NCBI GenBank assembly: GCA_003550305.1
Contig: QKYT01000461.1
Span: forward strand, 67,990 to 96,853
Direction: 5' to 3'
DNA: 28,864 nt
DNA from: Glomus cerebriforme
Lineage: Eukaryota; Glomeromycota; Glomeromycetes; Glomerales; Glomeraceae
Part shown: positions 1-9,076 of the stretch, in pieces
Numbering within the stretch: position 1 is the stretch's first letter
Layout of the letters: every line of letters starts with the position of its first letter
Translations under genes and position numbers: made by a program
The notes under the pieces: model-generated
The model's database searches: none
Seen by the model: the letters and a program-made list of their open reading frames with translations, nothing else
What the model was told of the DNA's origin: nothing

Positions 1-652
1 CTGGTTTTTACTGGGGATTGTATTATATAAATTATTTGCAAATTAGAATAGTAACTGGACGTGTAGGATAGTAACTACTGGACAAGTAGGATAGTCCATC
101 TGTTTTTTCATTAATAAATTTCTTTATTAACATATTTTTTTTTGTTTCTCTAGACGATTGGATATATAAGGATGAGTTGGATCTTTTTAAAATTGATCTG
201 CTGTGAATTAAAACTGGATCAATTCACTATAGATATTTATTAGAAGTTCACTTCACTAAGTTTAAACATTTTTTGAGTTGCGAATGGTGTTGACGTCCTC
301 GTCGTGCAACTTGGGTGTTNATATTAATTAATACTTATTAATATTAATAGCGAACAAACACCAACTTTTAATTTATTTAGCTAGTTTTAAATTTAATTAA
401 TTTAATTATTTGATAATGATTGGCTAATAAAAAAACCATTTAAGAATTTCTTTCTTTTAACTAAATAACAAATATGGCTCAACAACCGAACTTATTAGCT
501 AATATCCTACAAAACTTAAGGCCACCCCACCTACAATTCGAAATATTGGACTAATGGTACACAGCAAGTGGTTAGTCTCATAATACATGATGACATTCTC
601 CATCAGATTTAGTTAAAATAAAATATATTTGTATTTTTTTTTTGTATTTTGC
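1..652. repeat. Dispersed repeat copy 1, left end cut by window
   Basis: This copy aligns along its length with 11742-12489 in the same orientation. Shared landmarks are the start TTTTTACTGGGG, the GC-richer block GACGTCCTCGTCGTGCAAC, an AT-rich imperfect palindrome beginning TTGGGTGTT and ending AACACCAA, a 27-codon reading frame (474-554 here) and a T-rich end with GTATTTTGC. This copy lacks about 80 bp near position 95 that the other copy keeps. The undetermined base at 320 is a G in the other copy. The small frame encodes MAQQPNLLANILQNLR and ten more residues before TAA. The layout of AT-rich leader then ATG could be the 5' end of a retroelement or a solo terminal repeat with leader, but I found no polymerase, clear LTR ends or primer-binding site. 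Confidence 0.85.
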
Positions 653-677
653 TGTGCTTGGCACGTGGGATGAAAAC

Positions 678-992
678 TACCCCTAAAAATTTTCGTTAAC
701 GTGACTTTTGACCACTGCCACGTGATGATACCGTGCCAACAAAATTCCCCCACGTGAAATTTGGCCGGCATTATGTATTAATACGTGACAGTGCCGTTGA
801 TACCGGTGACAAATAATGTGTGATTTTACACACTGTAAAAAACTGTCCCTAGAATACTTATGAAAAAAAGTGTGACAAATAAATTTTACTAGGCGTGAAA
901 AAACTGTCTCCCAGATACTTAATAAAAATGAAAGCTGGGAGTGTGACGCGGGTAATAAACACAGGTCACGTTACCGAAATTTTTTTTGGGTA
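678..992. mobile_element. TIR element (MITE-like), 315 bp
   Basis: The ends are imperfect inverted repeats of about 27 bp. The left end reads TACCCCTAAAAATTTTCG followed by TTAACGTGAC, and the reverse complement of the right end reads TACCCAAAAAAAATTTCG followed by GTAACGTGAC. A TA dinucleotide sits at each outer edge, as expected for TA-target elements, though that could be part of the TIR. There is no coding capacity. The interior is rich in CACGTG and GTGTGAC words and holds two tandem-like submodules (about 845-885 and 895-955), each with a TACTTA core followed by GTGTGAC. The second resembles part of the 10002-10205 element. Confidence 0.7.
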
Positions 993-1791
993 CTCTTGGT
1001 AGTACATCATCATACGTTATTTTTATTTTATTTTATTTTTTTTTAATACTAGCAAGAACTATCTACACGTACATCTAATACTAGGACGTAAAAGTTCCTA
1101 TTGGTAACAGATTATGACGTTAGATGAACCTCCCAAAAGAAGGTCGCCTTGCCTAAAACTAGAAAAAGAACTAGATTAGGCATAGCCGTCTAGTATACAT
1201 TAAGAGAAAATGGGGTAGATAAAAGAAAATCAGAAAATAAAGAGATTAAACTGAAATTAAAAGCACTAATATCTATGGAAAAAAATTTTGAATTATTTCT
1301 GTGCAAGGTCCAAAGGACCTGAATGAAGAAAATAGCTAGTGGCCCAAATTAGCCAATAATTAGGGGAGATGTTGAGTGAACTCGCAGTTGAAGAAGAAAT
1401 AAATGTAATCTGAGGCAGGATAAACATCCGAAGAATTATTCAATGGGGGTGAGTGACGGTTCTTTTCCTTTTTTTGAAGAATTGTTTTTTCCGTTTTTTA
1501 GTAATGTTGTTAGCGCGTTCCCAAGTTTGGTAATTATTCGTTATTTGTAACGTGTAGTGTGTATCATTTGAATCAAAATGATAACGTGATGATCACCCAT
1601 CTTTTGTCTATTTATGTGAAGTCCACGTTAATTTGTACCATATCCTTTTTTATTGTGTACTTATAAATTTCTGGCGGTGTTATTTTCTTTGTTGTGATTG
1701 CTTGTTTTGTTTCTTTCTTGCGCTTCTAATTTATCTCGTGTGTTGTAAGCCACTCGTCTTTTTTTTTGTTTCTTTTTGGTGTTTATTCATT
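993..1791. other. Intergenic and 5' leader of Sel1 gene
   Basis: No gene is seen here. Two small hairpins are visible: TGCCTAAA/ACTAG against CTAG/TTAGGCA at about 1151-1187, and AGGTCC-AAA-GGACCT at about 1305-1319. The last 150 bases before the ATG at 1792 are pyrimidine-rich and stay open in the Sel1 frame from 1633, but contain no ATG, so I read them as 5' untranslated leader. Confidence 0.6.
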
Positions 1792-3012
1792 ATGTTGAAC
1801 GAAAATTCTGATAAAACTCAAATTGATGTCATTAAAGAATTATTACAAGAAATAAATGAACTTCTTTTAAATATGGAAATGCTTGATACACACAATTTAT
1901 CAACTCTTATAAATAATTATTTGTTTGAATATGATTTAGATCCTAAAAATTTATTGGAAATTATGACGAGTAATTCTCAAAATATTATTAATTATTCAAG
2001 TTTAATTGGATATTTTTATCAACATGGAATTGGATGTGATGTTAATGAAATAAAAGCATCTGAAATATTTTTTAACGCTATTAAAAATATTAAAAAATCA
2101 GAATCAAACCAACTTTCTTTAGATCAAAAAAATGAAAATATCACTTTTTGTAACCATGATGATATTAAAAAGTTAAATGAAATGAATTTACGATATTTTT
2201 ATACTATATTTCTTTATGAAAATATCATTCATGATGAAAATTTTAGCTACAAACTACATATTAAAAATGCTGAAAAGGGGGATAACGTATCACAATGTTA
2301 TATGGGTGATGAGCAATATGTCATATGTGGTAATAAGGCAGTTGAATGGTATTCAAAATCATCAGAAGGAGGAAATGTTAAAGCAATGTATAGACTGGCC
2401 TATCATTATAGTTGCGGATATGGTGTTAAGAAAGATATGAAGAAAGCATTTGAATTTTATTTAAAGTCTGCGGAAGGAGGGTATACACATGCATTATGTG
2501 CTGTGGGAGATTGTTATTATTATGGAAATGGCGTTTTTAAAGATGAAAGTAAAGCATTTGAATGGTATTTGAGAGCTTCAGAAAAAGGGTTTTGTTATTA
2601 TCAATATTTAGTGGCAGATTACTACAATAATGGTAGATATGTTTCAAAAGACGAAGAAAAAGGTTTTTATTGTAATAGAAAAGCTGCAATAAGTGGCTAT
2701 ATTTGTGCTCAACATAAACTAGCAGCAGACTATCTCAATAGGGACAAAAAAAAGGCTTTTAAATGGTATTTAAAATTAGCCAATGAAAATAGTCTAAAAG
2801 CAATTTATTTAGTTGCAAAATGTTATAGAGATGGTATTGGAACTGATAAAAATTCAAAAGAAGCAACAAAATGGATTAAAAGATATGAAGAATACGGTCG
2901 TACTGATGTACCCATCATTACCTCAGATGATTTTTTGAATGGCTCAGATATTAATGCTTCTAAAATAGACGAATATATTAAATTTGCTTATGAAATGGAC
3001 TTTAATGACTAA
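1792..3012 (+). CDS. Sel1-repeat protein, 406 aa, single exon
   Basis: Sel1-like (TPR-related) repeat proteins act as alpha-solenoid scaffolds for protein-protein contacts; the partner here is unknown. The ATG at 1792 is the first in frame; the upstream open stretch from 1633 has only a TTG. Residues 50-95 (SSLIGYFYQHGIGCDVNE region) form the leader that in Glomeromycete proteins commonly precedes Sel1 arrays, often after a kinase domain, which is absent here. Sel1 repeats cover about 194-229, 230-265, 266-301, 302-332 (shortened) and 333-368, with the recurring KAFEWYLKSAEGG-type core. A partial, diverged repeat lies at 173-193. The last 35 residues are not repeat. No signal peptide or membrane segment is seen from the chosen start. 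An AATAAA at 3052-3057 is a plausible polyadenylation signal. The 31-residue fourth repeat is the only irregularity. The frame is intact, so the gene is probably functional. Confidence 0.85.
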   Translation: MLNENSDKTQIDVIKELLQEINELLLNMEMLDTHNLSTLINNYLFEYDLDPKNLLEIMTSNSQNIINYSSLIGYFYQHGIGCDVNEIKASEIFFNAIKNIKKSESNQLSLDQKNENITFCNHDDIKKLNEMNLRYFYTIFLYENIIHDENFSYKLHIKNAEKGDNVSQCYMGDEQYVICGNKAVEWYSKSSEGGNVKAMYRLAYHYSCGYGVKKDMKKAFEFYLKSAEGGYTHALCAVGDCYYYGNGVFKDESKAFEWYLRASEKGFCYYQYLVADYYNNGRYVSKDEEKGFYCNRKAAISGYICAQHKLAADYLNRDKKKAFKWYLKLANENSLKAIYLVAKCYRDGIGTDKNSKEATKWIKRYEEYGRTDVPIITSDDFLNGSDINASKIDEYIKFAYEMDFND

Positions 3013-3632
3013 TTTGAAAATTTAAATTATAATAGATTCAAATTTAACAAAAATAAAATAAATACATTTTATCCAAAAGGATCCTGATTCGCGATTTCTT
3101 AACGTTTTGCATCTTCTTGATTATTACTTTTTGCTTAGAACACACACTTTGATAAAATACATTAAGATTTTTATTGTCCAGAGCGAAAGAACTATATATG
3201 TTTACTGCTTTACGCAAAGCCAGTGAGGATTAAGACCACGTGGCGATATTTGCGATATCTGTTTGTTCTCACGCATCAGTTGCGGTACGTCATTAGTTGT
3301 ATCATATGACACTATGGCTGTTTACAAGAATATAAGTTTAAAGTGTTACACTAGCGTTTTAAGATGTACGATACATTGTGTGAATAAATTTTTCTTTGAA
3401 TATTTTATTAGATTTTATAGAAAGAACAATTTCAAATATTTTAGAACAAAAACTTTTATATATGATTTCGTGTTTAAGTTTTATTGTTAGTTTTAGAACA
3501 TTTAACAATATTTGTTAGAAAGAATACAATTTTCACGCTAAATATAATAAAGTATTTTTTTAGAACAAAAAATTTTGCATTTCAACACAACGATATTTGT
3601 TAATATAATTATATGCTTTGTTGCGTATAATT
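3013..3632. other. 3' flank of Sel1 gene and possible Helitron 3' end
   Basis: AT-rich sequence without a credible gene. A minus-strand Helitron gene ends at 3633, so its non-coding 3' terminus (hairpin plus CTRR) should lie in this stretch. I could not identify a convincing terminal hairpin followed by CTRR on the minus strand. The CACGTGG at about 3238 and the GATAT-containing dyad near 3245-3262 are too weak to define an end. Confidence 0.5.
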
Positions 3633-5335
3633 TCAGTTTCCTGGTATGGAAACTAAACGTTCTTCTTCATTTAACCTTTCTTGTAACCTTTTGCAGTCTT
3701 TAATACGCTGAAGCCTCTCAAAGTTGAATGGTTTAAAGAGAAGATCTTCAAGGGCGCGTACTCGAGACGTTGCTATAAACGGAAGACCAGCGGTAAATTC
3801 TTTATCATCAAGATCTATTATGGCCTTTTTAACGTGAGATCTTGACTTTTATGCACCGTAATTGCCCACGCAAGGCGAACAGGAATTTGTAGGCGTGAAC
3901 AAGAATTTCCAGATTTAACGTCGAATTGGCGCAATTGGTACAACTTTTTCACCCTCTAGGCCTCTAGGCTAGCAATGGTAGGACATTGTAATTATCGAAA
4001 GAGACCAAGACCGATATAGGGGGAGAAGGCGGTCCTTGGTCTTCTTTGAATATTATGTCTTGGACAGTTTCCATTGAACCATTGACTAGTCCGGTTTCTG
4101 TCTGCAAGTTTGCCGTTAACATGACTCTTGCACCTCTTGCCAGTAATATATGCGCTTCGAGGCCATGTTCTGTGTCAGAGTCGGCTTTTCTGGTTTCGTT
4201 GCCACCTGTATGTATAACTTGGATTTTAGCAACGGGAACATTTAGAGATCTAAGTCGATCTATTTTACTACATTGACTTCAGACCACTTTGTTAAAATGA
4301 ACAAAGCGTCAGAGAATCTACTACGTTCTAATCCACTAAGCTTATCTTCTATTCGTGTAGTAAGAGTTTTCCAATCGTCTATAGTAGATTCTCCGTTGCG
4401 CAGTCTTAAGAAAATATTTCTAAAGTCCTGTCGCTTTTTAGAGTTCCCTGATTGATGCTGAACGATATCAAGCTTATATACTCTTTGAACTATTTATATG
4501 TTATTAGATAATGCATCTCGCTTAGTGTTGTTTGCATACATAGGAAGATCAAGAACAGGTAGAAGCTGGCCGAAGTCACCAAACAAAATAATTGACCTGC
4601 CATCAAATGGTTCGTTATTATGCTCGGGAAAAGCTTGTCGGAGCCGCATGTCAATTAAAGCAAGCATTCGGCGACCAATCATACTTTTCTCGTCGATTAT
4701 TACATATCTCACATCTTCTAATTTATCTTGTAGTTGCTTTGTTTATATCAAGACATTTGGCATCATTAATTATTGGTATTGAAAGCCTTGAATGTATCGT
4801 TGTCCCCTCGATGTTAAAGGCCGCAACTCCTGTTGGTGCAAGCACGACAATAGGTGAATCCCCCATTACAATCATCCTCAAAGGTTCAACTTGATGTCCT
4901 TCAAGCGCATCATAGTAATGAGATTCTATTCGCTTGAAGACTTTCTTTTTAGCATTAGTCCTTGAATTTCTATTTACAAACGTATCAACATCTATGAGGT
5001 CCGTTTCGGAATATCGTTGTCTTGGATCATTAATCCAGTTATGGTTTCGATCTATGTCTCGAGATCCTAGATCCGAGGAACAATTGAAACTTGGATTTGG
5101 ACCCATTTCCGCGAGAAACATCCAATCGGGTCGAAATTCGTCCTGCACATTTTCTTCAATTAGTTCATCTTCCTCCTCATCAGTTATTTCACTTTCCGCA
5201 TTGTCTATAGATGGTCCAAGTAAATCAACTTGATCAGCACTGATCTCCTCAAGATAGTTGCTATATAAAGTTGACCATGCAAGAGTGCCATTTTCCGTTA
5301 TTTGTTGAATATCTCGGTGGCGGACATGAAGATGA
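3633..5335 (-). pseudogene. Helitron PIF1-like helicase remnant
   Basis: In a working copy this C-terminal part unwinds DNA during rolling-circle transposition. The minus strand shows helicase motif Ia (LAPTGVAAFNI, about 4828-4860), the Walker B-like IIDEKSMIG (about 4670-4697) and GDFGQLLPV (about 4550-4576). The block HTGGNETRKADSDTEHGLEA follows near 4150-4215, then VRLAWAITVHKSQ near 3850-3890 and the C-terminus IATSRVRALEDLLFKPFNF leading to a TGA at 3633-3635. Walker A is missing: the sequence runs RMIVMG directly into DSPIVVLAPTG at the 4860/4861 junction, where family members carry a GTAGTGKS-type loop between these blocks. Frameshifts are evident near 4715, 4270, 3990 and 3835. Confidence 0.9.
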
Positions 5336-6610
5336 ACTTATGATTGGAAATATGCGTACAATGTTTTCCTTTTGACACTTATTCCATCTATCTTTGACCA
5401 ATTTATGTGTTAAGTGAAGCCGAAATAGCGTGAAATCTTCAAGTTCGGTAGGACGATCCCAATATGTCTTTAAAGGTTATTTTTCCGTTCGTCCTGAATC
5501 ATTAGTTTAACAGATTCATTTTCCCCAGTGCCACGAATCCACCTTGGTGCTTCTTTGTTATGATTTAAGGAAACAAATTAGCGACTTGAATGGTAGAGAG
5601 GAATGCCGAGAAGAATATGTCAAGTTTCTTGGGCAGCTATGTAGTAGCAGCTTTTAGACCGGGGTTAGTAATAGATCTTCTGGACGACTTTCACTAAGGA
5701 TTCGATTCAATATTTCAGAAAAGGCTGCTGATCGTGGTTCTGCCTTGCTAGCATACGAAATGTATTGCAGCGCAGCATGTGTGTTTAGAATTGGCTTTAG
5801 ATCTACCAACCCTGTAGTTGAAGTCGACTATGTGGATTGACATATGGATCGCTCTCAGCTCTAGTCGCCGATGGTCATCGTCTCGCACAAATGTTCGCTC
5901 AACAATTTCTTTGGGGTATCCAAATCTACAAACCTGTTTTCCTTCTCGGTTGATACGAAGACAATACGAAGGACTACATCACGTATGTTTTTTAATTAAG
6001 TCGATATAGTCTTGCTGGTCATCACGTAATTCACTGCTTTTCTTTTGGCACGGATGCCGTTCAGGAGCAGGCATATCGAGTCCTGGATTAGGTATTGTAC
6101 AACTTCATTCATTATGCTTTCATCTTCCTTCATCTGCTTCCATTCTATTGTGGGTGCATTTCTTCTTTTTCCGATTATATGCACATGAACACTTCCGTGA
6201 TGCTGCCATTCGAACCTATACCACCAATCCTCCAAATCCCATTGTTGTTTTAGGACGTCATTAAAGAAGATTTCAAATCGTCTATTGAAGAACCAGACTG
6301 CAATATGAGGATTGTCAACAATGTTTTTGTGATTTTTTTTGCCGAAGTTTCAGAATTACTGCTAGATGGCATAAGCTTAGAAGATTAGGCCTTGTGATCC
6401 TATTTGCTTAATCATATCGGACAGTTCATAACGTCGTGCATTCCAGAACTGACGAGATCTACGTAAACTCTCACCAAATCGATTTTATCGGCGATATGGT
6501 TTTCACCTAGGATAATTCTTTCCTGAATATCTGCAACGGTAATTTGAGCATCGATAAGGCTTTGTTTAACATATACCCTTCCTTCTTGTAGTGCTCGCCA
6601 ACGCATTTGG
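5336..6610 (-). pseudogene. Helitron Rep (HUH/Y2) domain remnant
   Basis: This segment corresponds to the Helitron-like N (Rep) domain, which nicks and joins DNA during rolling-circle transfer. The minus-strand frame from 6606 reads MRWRALQEGRVYVKQSLIDA, a signature of these proteins. Near 6179-6187 the HUH triad HVH lies within WQHHGSVHVHIIG. Farther on, ALQYISYASKAEPRS at about 5728-5770 is the Y2 region with two tyrosines (codons 5762-5764 and 5753-5755). The usual spacing in these Helitrons, as I know it, is Y-I-x-K-Y, so one lysine codon appears lost. The block after SESRPEDLLLTPVQ is broken by several frameshifts down to 5336. Confidence 0.88.
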
Positions 6611-7453
6611 GAATTCAGAGTGAAATACCGCCAACGAGCATGGTAGGCAAATCTTCCGTCTTTATACAGAAGATGATGCTTGAAGTATTCGGCAGGCTTT
6701 ACATCTCTAATGCGCTCTGCGCGAAGATCTGCATGTCCGGTTGGATATAAGGATGGAAATGCGTATGCGATATACCCTGATGTCTAGAATTCATTAACGG
6801 GTTACTATTGATTTAATAAGACTATTCTCATTCTGCATTCGATCAAGAGCATTTTCAATGGCAACGTCTTCGCGATGAGTTGAAGGAAGAAGTGGAACAA
6901 AGATTTGTGTAATCACGTCATCCTCACTTTCGTAATCTGATTCTTCAGTAATAACTTGAAGCTCGTCATGATCGATGATTACGTCAGAGTATGTCAGCGT
7001 AATAATGATTATTTTCTTTTAACCAATTTAATGCACGAGCAACCTTATCACGACGAACTTTAAAATCCCTAAATGCTCTCGGGCTCACATATGACAAGCA
7101 CATCTAATAATGATGGGTATCGTGGAAGTTATGTGGCAAATTCTTGGACATCTTGAGGAAAGTTGATTACATTTCCACTGTATCTTGATTTTGGGCAATA
7201 TCCTTCAGATAAGTTTACGATAAAGATCTAGACGTTTTTCACGTTGTTCATCCGTTTCCATTGCTAACTTTACGCGTTTTGTTCTTTGTAACGTGCAACA
7301 CGCGCCTCAATTTTCCCTTGCTCTTTTCTGCTGCGTGTTTTCACGTTGCTTTGCAAGACGTGTTCACGCTGGCTAGTGTTTCATTTTCTCTGGCTTTGCG
7401 CTTTCGAAGAGTGTCCGATTATAAATTTATCATTCATTATGCATGCTATCCAT
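6611..7453 (-). pseudogene. Helitron N-terminal region remnant
   Basis: The minus strand from an ATG at 7451-7453 encodes an Arg/Glu/Ala-rich stretch containing KIEARVARYKEQNA, typical of the charged N-terminus of Glomeromycete Helitron proteins. It is followed near 7075-7165 by FPQDVQEFA-like and DFKVRRDKVARALNWLKENN blocks in different frames, then by an acidic block DHDELQVITEESDYESED around 6935-6985. All are separated by frameshifts or stops, so this is a relic. The ATG at 7453 is only the most upstream plausible start. Confidence 0.75.
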
Positions 7454-8255
7454 AGTGGCTTGTACGTGGCTTTTTGTTAAATGAACATCGATCAGCCCGT
7501 CAAATTACTATATTTATAAAAATTATGTATGAAAAACGGATATAAAAGAGGGAGTATACTCTTATCACATATTTATATGTAGTCATCTGCATTGTTGATG
7601 ACAGCGTGTATATGTAGTTAGCGACTAGGTATTCTTATATAGCTTGAAGTCTAACGGGGTAAGAATCATAATAATGATAATTTATTATTTGCATATTAAT
7701 AGCTTATCACATGACATCGATTTTAAATTAAATACAATACGGTAAGCTGATTACATGACAGAGATATTACACTATTCTAATTTCAGATTTCGCTAAAATT
7801 AAATTTTTTATTCGCAAATGTTACACAATTGCACTGATATCAATAATTTTGCTCCAGACTCACAACGGTTTCCGTTTCCTAGTATATATGAAGATTCTTT
7901 GAATTTTTACATTAATCTTAGAAAAAAAAAATAACAATCTTATCATGTATATTTTGTCTGTAATTATGAATCATGTGAAATTTAGGGAAATTTTTAACAT
8001 CTCAATACTCTTGGACCATATTTGTGTACACGAAAATATGAAATACAATTTGAGTATAAATGTTCCTTTTTTAAGAGATGCATTCCACATAGGCTTAGAC
8101 TTATCGTCAATATTTTACATGATAGATTATTTATAAATAACAGATAATTAAATACACTATGCGTAAAATCTGAATTTATTTAATTTTAGCTCAAGATGTT
8201 ATCAGATTAAAAAAATTATAAATATTCAGTTATCTTTAATTCGGGTCGGCATTAA
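7454..8255. other. AT-rich intergenic, 5' side of Helitron
   Basis: No gene is supported. The 63-codon open frame at 7945-8136 has no recognisable features. Two related words occur, AGCTTATCACATGACATCGA near 7701 and AGCTGATTACATGACAGAGA near 7745. The Helitron 5' TC end should lie in the first part but could not be placed. Confidence 0.5.
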
Positions 8256-8411
8256 ATATTCCTTAACTATTGCAAGCCGTGCAACTCAGTACATTTCCAA
8301 AATAACTTTACACATTGGACCAGTGGAAATTCGAATATTGATGAACTGATTCAAAATTCACAACTCAATGCCGAATATTGTGATAAATTAATTGAATGGA
8401 TTGAAATATGG
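8256..8411 (+). pseudogene. Orphan leader exon of Glomeromycete-type protein kinase
   Basis: The frame from 8256 reads through YCKPCNSVHFQNNFTHW, then TSGNSNIDELIQNSQLNAEY and CDKLIEWIEIW. This is the conserved segment that in the large Rhizophagus kinase family lies just before the kinase domain (consensus WTSGN..ID..IQ..Q......EWI). It is preceded by an in-frame TAA at 8253-8255. It ends at TGG followed by GTAAGT (8412-8417), a consensus splice donor. No glycine-rich loop, VAIK-like lysine or HRD motif was found in the next kilobase, so the kinase domain is absent. It is most likely an isolated exon fragment, perhaps copied with its splice site. Recognition rests on memory of the family leader. 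Confidence 0.65.
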
Positions 8412-8806
8412 GTAAGTTGTTTGGGTATGGTTAAATTTTGGACATAGCAAAGTCGGATTTGGCGTTTCTTAATTAGGCCTTTTTGATCATGCATAATTTA
8501 TCAATTAGAATATTAGGGAGAAATCATGAGTCATTAAACTATAATCGGAATTTTGCGTAATGTAATTTATTATTGTATCATTGATAATTTTGACTAATTT
8601 TTATATCCTTAATATTTTTAATTATATAAATACTCCCAAAATTCCACATTATTTACATATTAAATATATTAAAATATCCTTAGAGCTCATTCACCTTATT
8701 TTAAAAATACGTTATTCTAATCTAATTAATAAAAACATTCAGTAACATAGGCGTTGACTTCTTTTATGATTAAATATAATTTTAATAATTTTAGTATTTC
8801 TCTCTA
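8412..8806. other. AT-rich intergenic after kinase-leader exon
   Basis: The stretch begins with the splice donor of the preceding exon fragment. No downstream exon, acceptor with coding continuation, or other feature was recognised. Confidence 0.5.
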
Positions 8807-9076
8807 TCAACTATTCTCTTTTTTTATATTCCCTCTTATCTTCCTTATATTGTATATGAGGTCTTCCTCTATCAGGCAAGGAAACCAGTAATACCAGTCA
8901 GTTAGTTGAGTATCTTCTATCTGGCGGGTTTGGTATTTTTTTAAAAATTCCTTTAAACTTCCTCTTCTCTTCCTTATACTGTATATAGAGGTCTTCTTCG
9001 TATCAGGCAAGGAAGGACCGGTCAGATTTGGCTGGTTTGGTTTAGACTAGAATTCCCTTTCCATTTCCTTATATAC
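8807..9076 (+). repeat. Monomer-array element, copy 1 (two monomers plus junction)
   Basis: Two related units of about 125-131 bp stand in tandem. Each carries a CTTCCTTATA-TGTATAT block, GGTCTTCCTC, ATCAGGCAAGGAA (8871 and 9002; spacing 131) and a CAGTCAG/CGGTCAG block. The array is followed by the junction GGCTGGTTTGGTTTAGACTA and AATTCCCTTTCC (9030-9063). The same array-then-junction order is found at 28545-28810 on the other strand, so this is one element family in two orientations. Sequence downstream on the same strand is purine-rich in both copies. Unit subtypes (TATCTTCC with CAGTCAG versus TCTCTTCC with CGGTCAG) occur here in the opposite order to the other copy. Confidence 0.85.

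Larger units (their letters stand above)
3633..7453 (-). mobile_element. Degenerate autonomous Helitron (Rep/helicase)
   Basis: Reading the minus strand from about 7453 to 3633, conserved Helitron protein blocks appear in the right order but in shifting frames. They are an N-terminal Arg/Glu-rich region, the FPQDVQEFA block, the segment MRWRALQEGRVYVKQSL, the HUH endonuclease motif, the Y2 region, and a PIF1-family helicase with APTGVAAFNI, IIDEKSMIG, GDFGQLLPV, TVHKSQ and SRVRAL. Helitrons transpose as rolling-circle elements using this Rep-helicase protein. Many frameshifts and stops, plus loss of the P-loop, show that this copy cannot make an active protein. The 5' TC and 3' CTRR ends were not found, so the limits given are those of the coding remnant. 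Confidence 0.92.

Noticed and set aside
558..595. Resemblance of AGCAAGTGGTTAGTCTCATAAT to the D and anticodon arms of tRNA-Met, suggesting a tRNA-derived SINE
   Set aside because: Only the anticodon-loop-like word matches. No acceptor stem, no T-arm box B (GGTTCGA) follows at the right distance, and the second copy has an 8-bp duplication there.
1633..1791. In-frame hydrophobic extension of the first Sel1 protein, possibly a signal peptide or membrane segment
   Set aside because: It would need a TTG start; no ATG exists upstream in frame. The T-rich composition of the leader explains the hydrophobic translation.
3230..3265. CACGTGG plus GATAT dyad as the Helitron 3' terminal hairpin
   Set aside because: The stem is only about five bases, and no CTRR follows on the minus strand at the required distance.
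4046..5233. Plus-strand open frames of 60-100 codons over the Helitron helicase
   Set aside because: They are antisense shadows; all family motifs are read from the minus strand.
7945..8136. 63-codon frame as a small gene
   Set aside because: No recognisable motif, no codon signature above the AT background, and no neighbouring exon.
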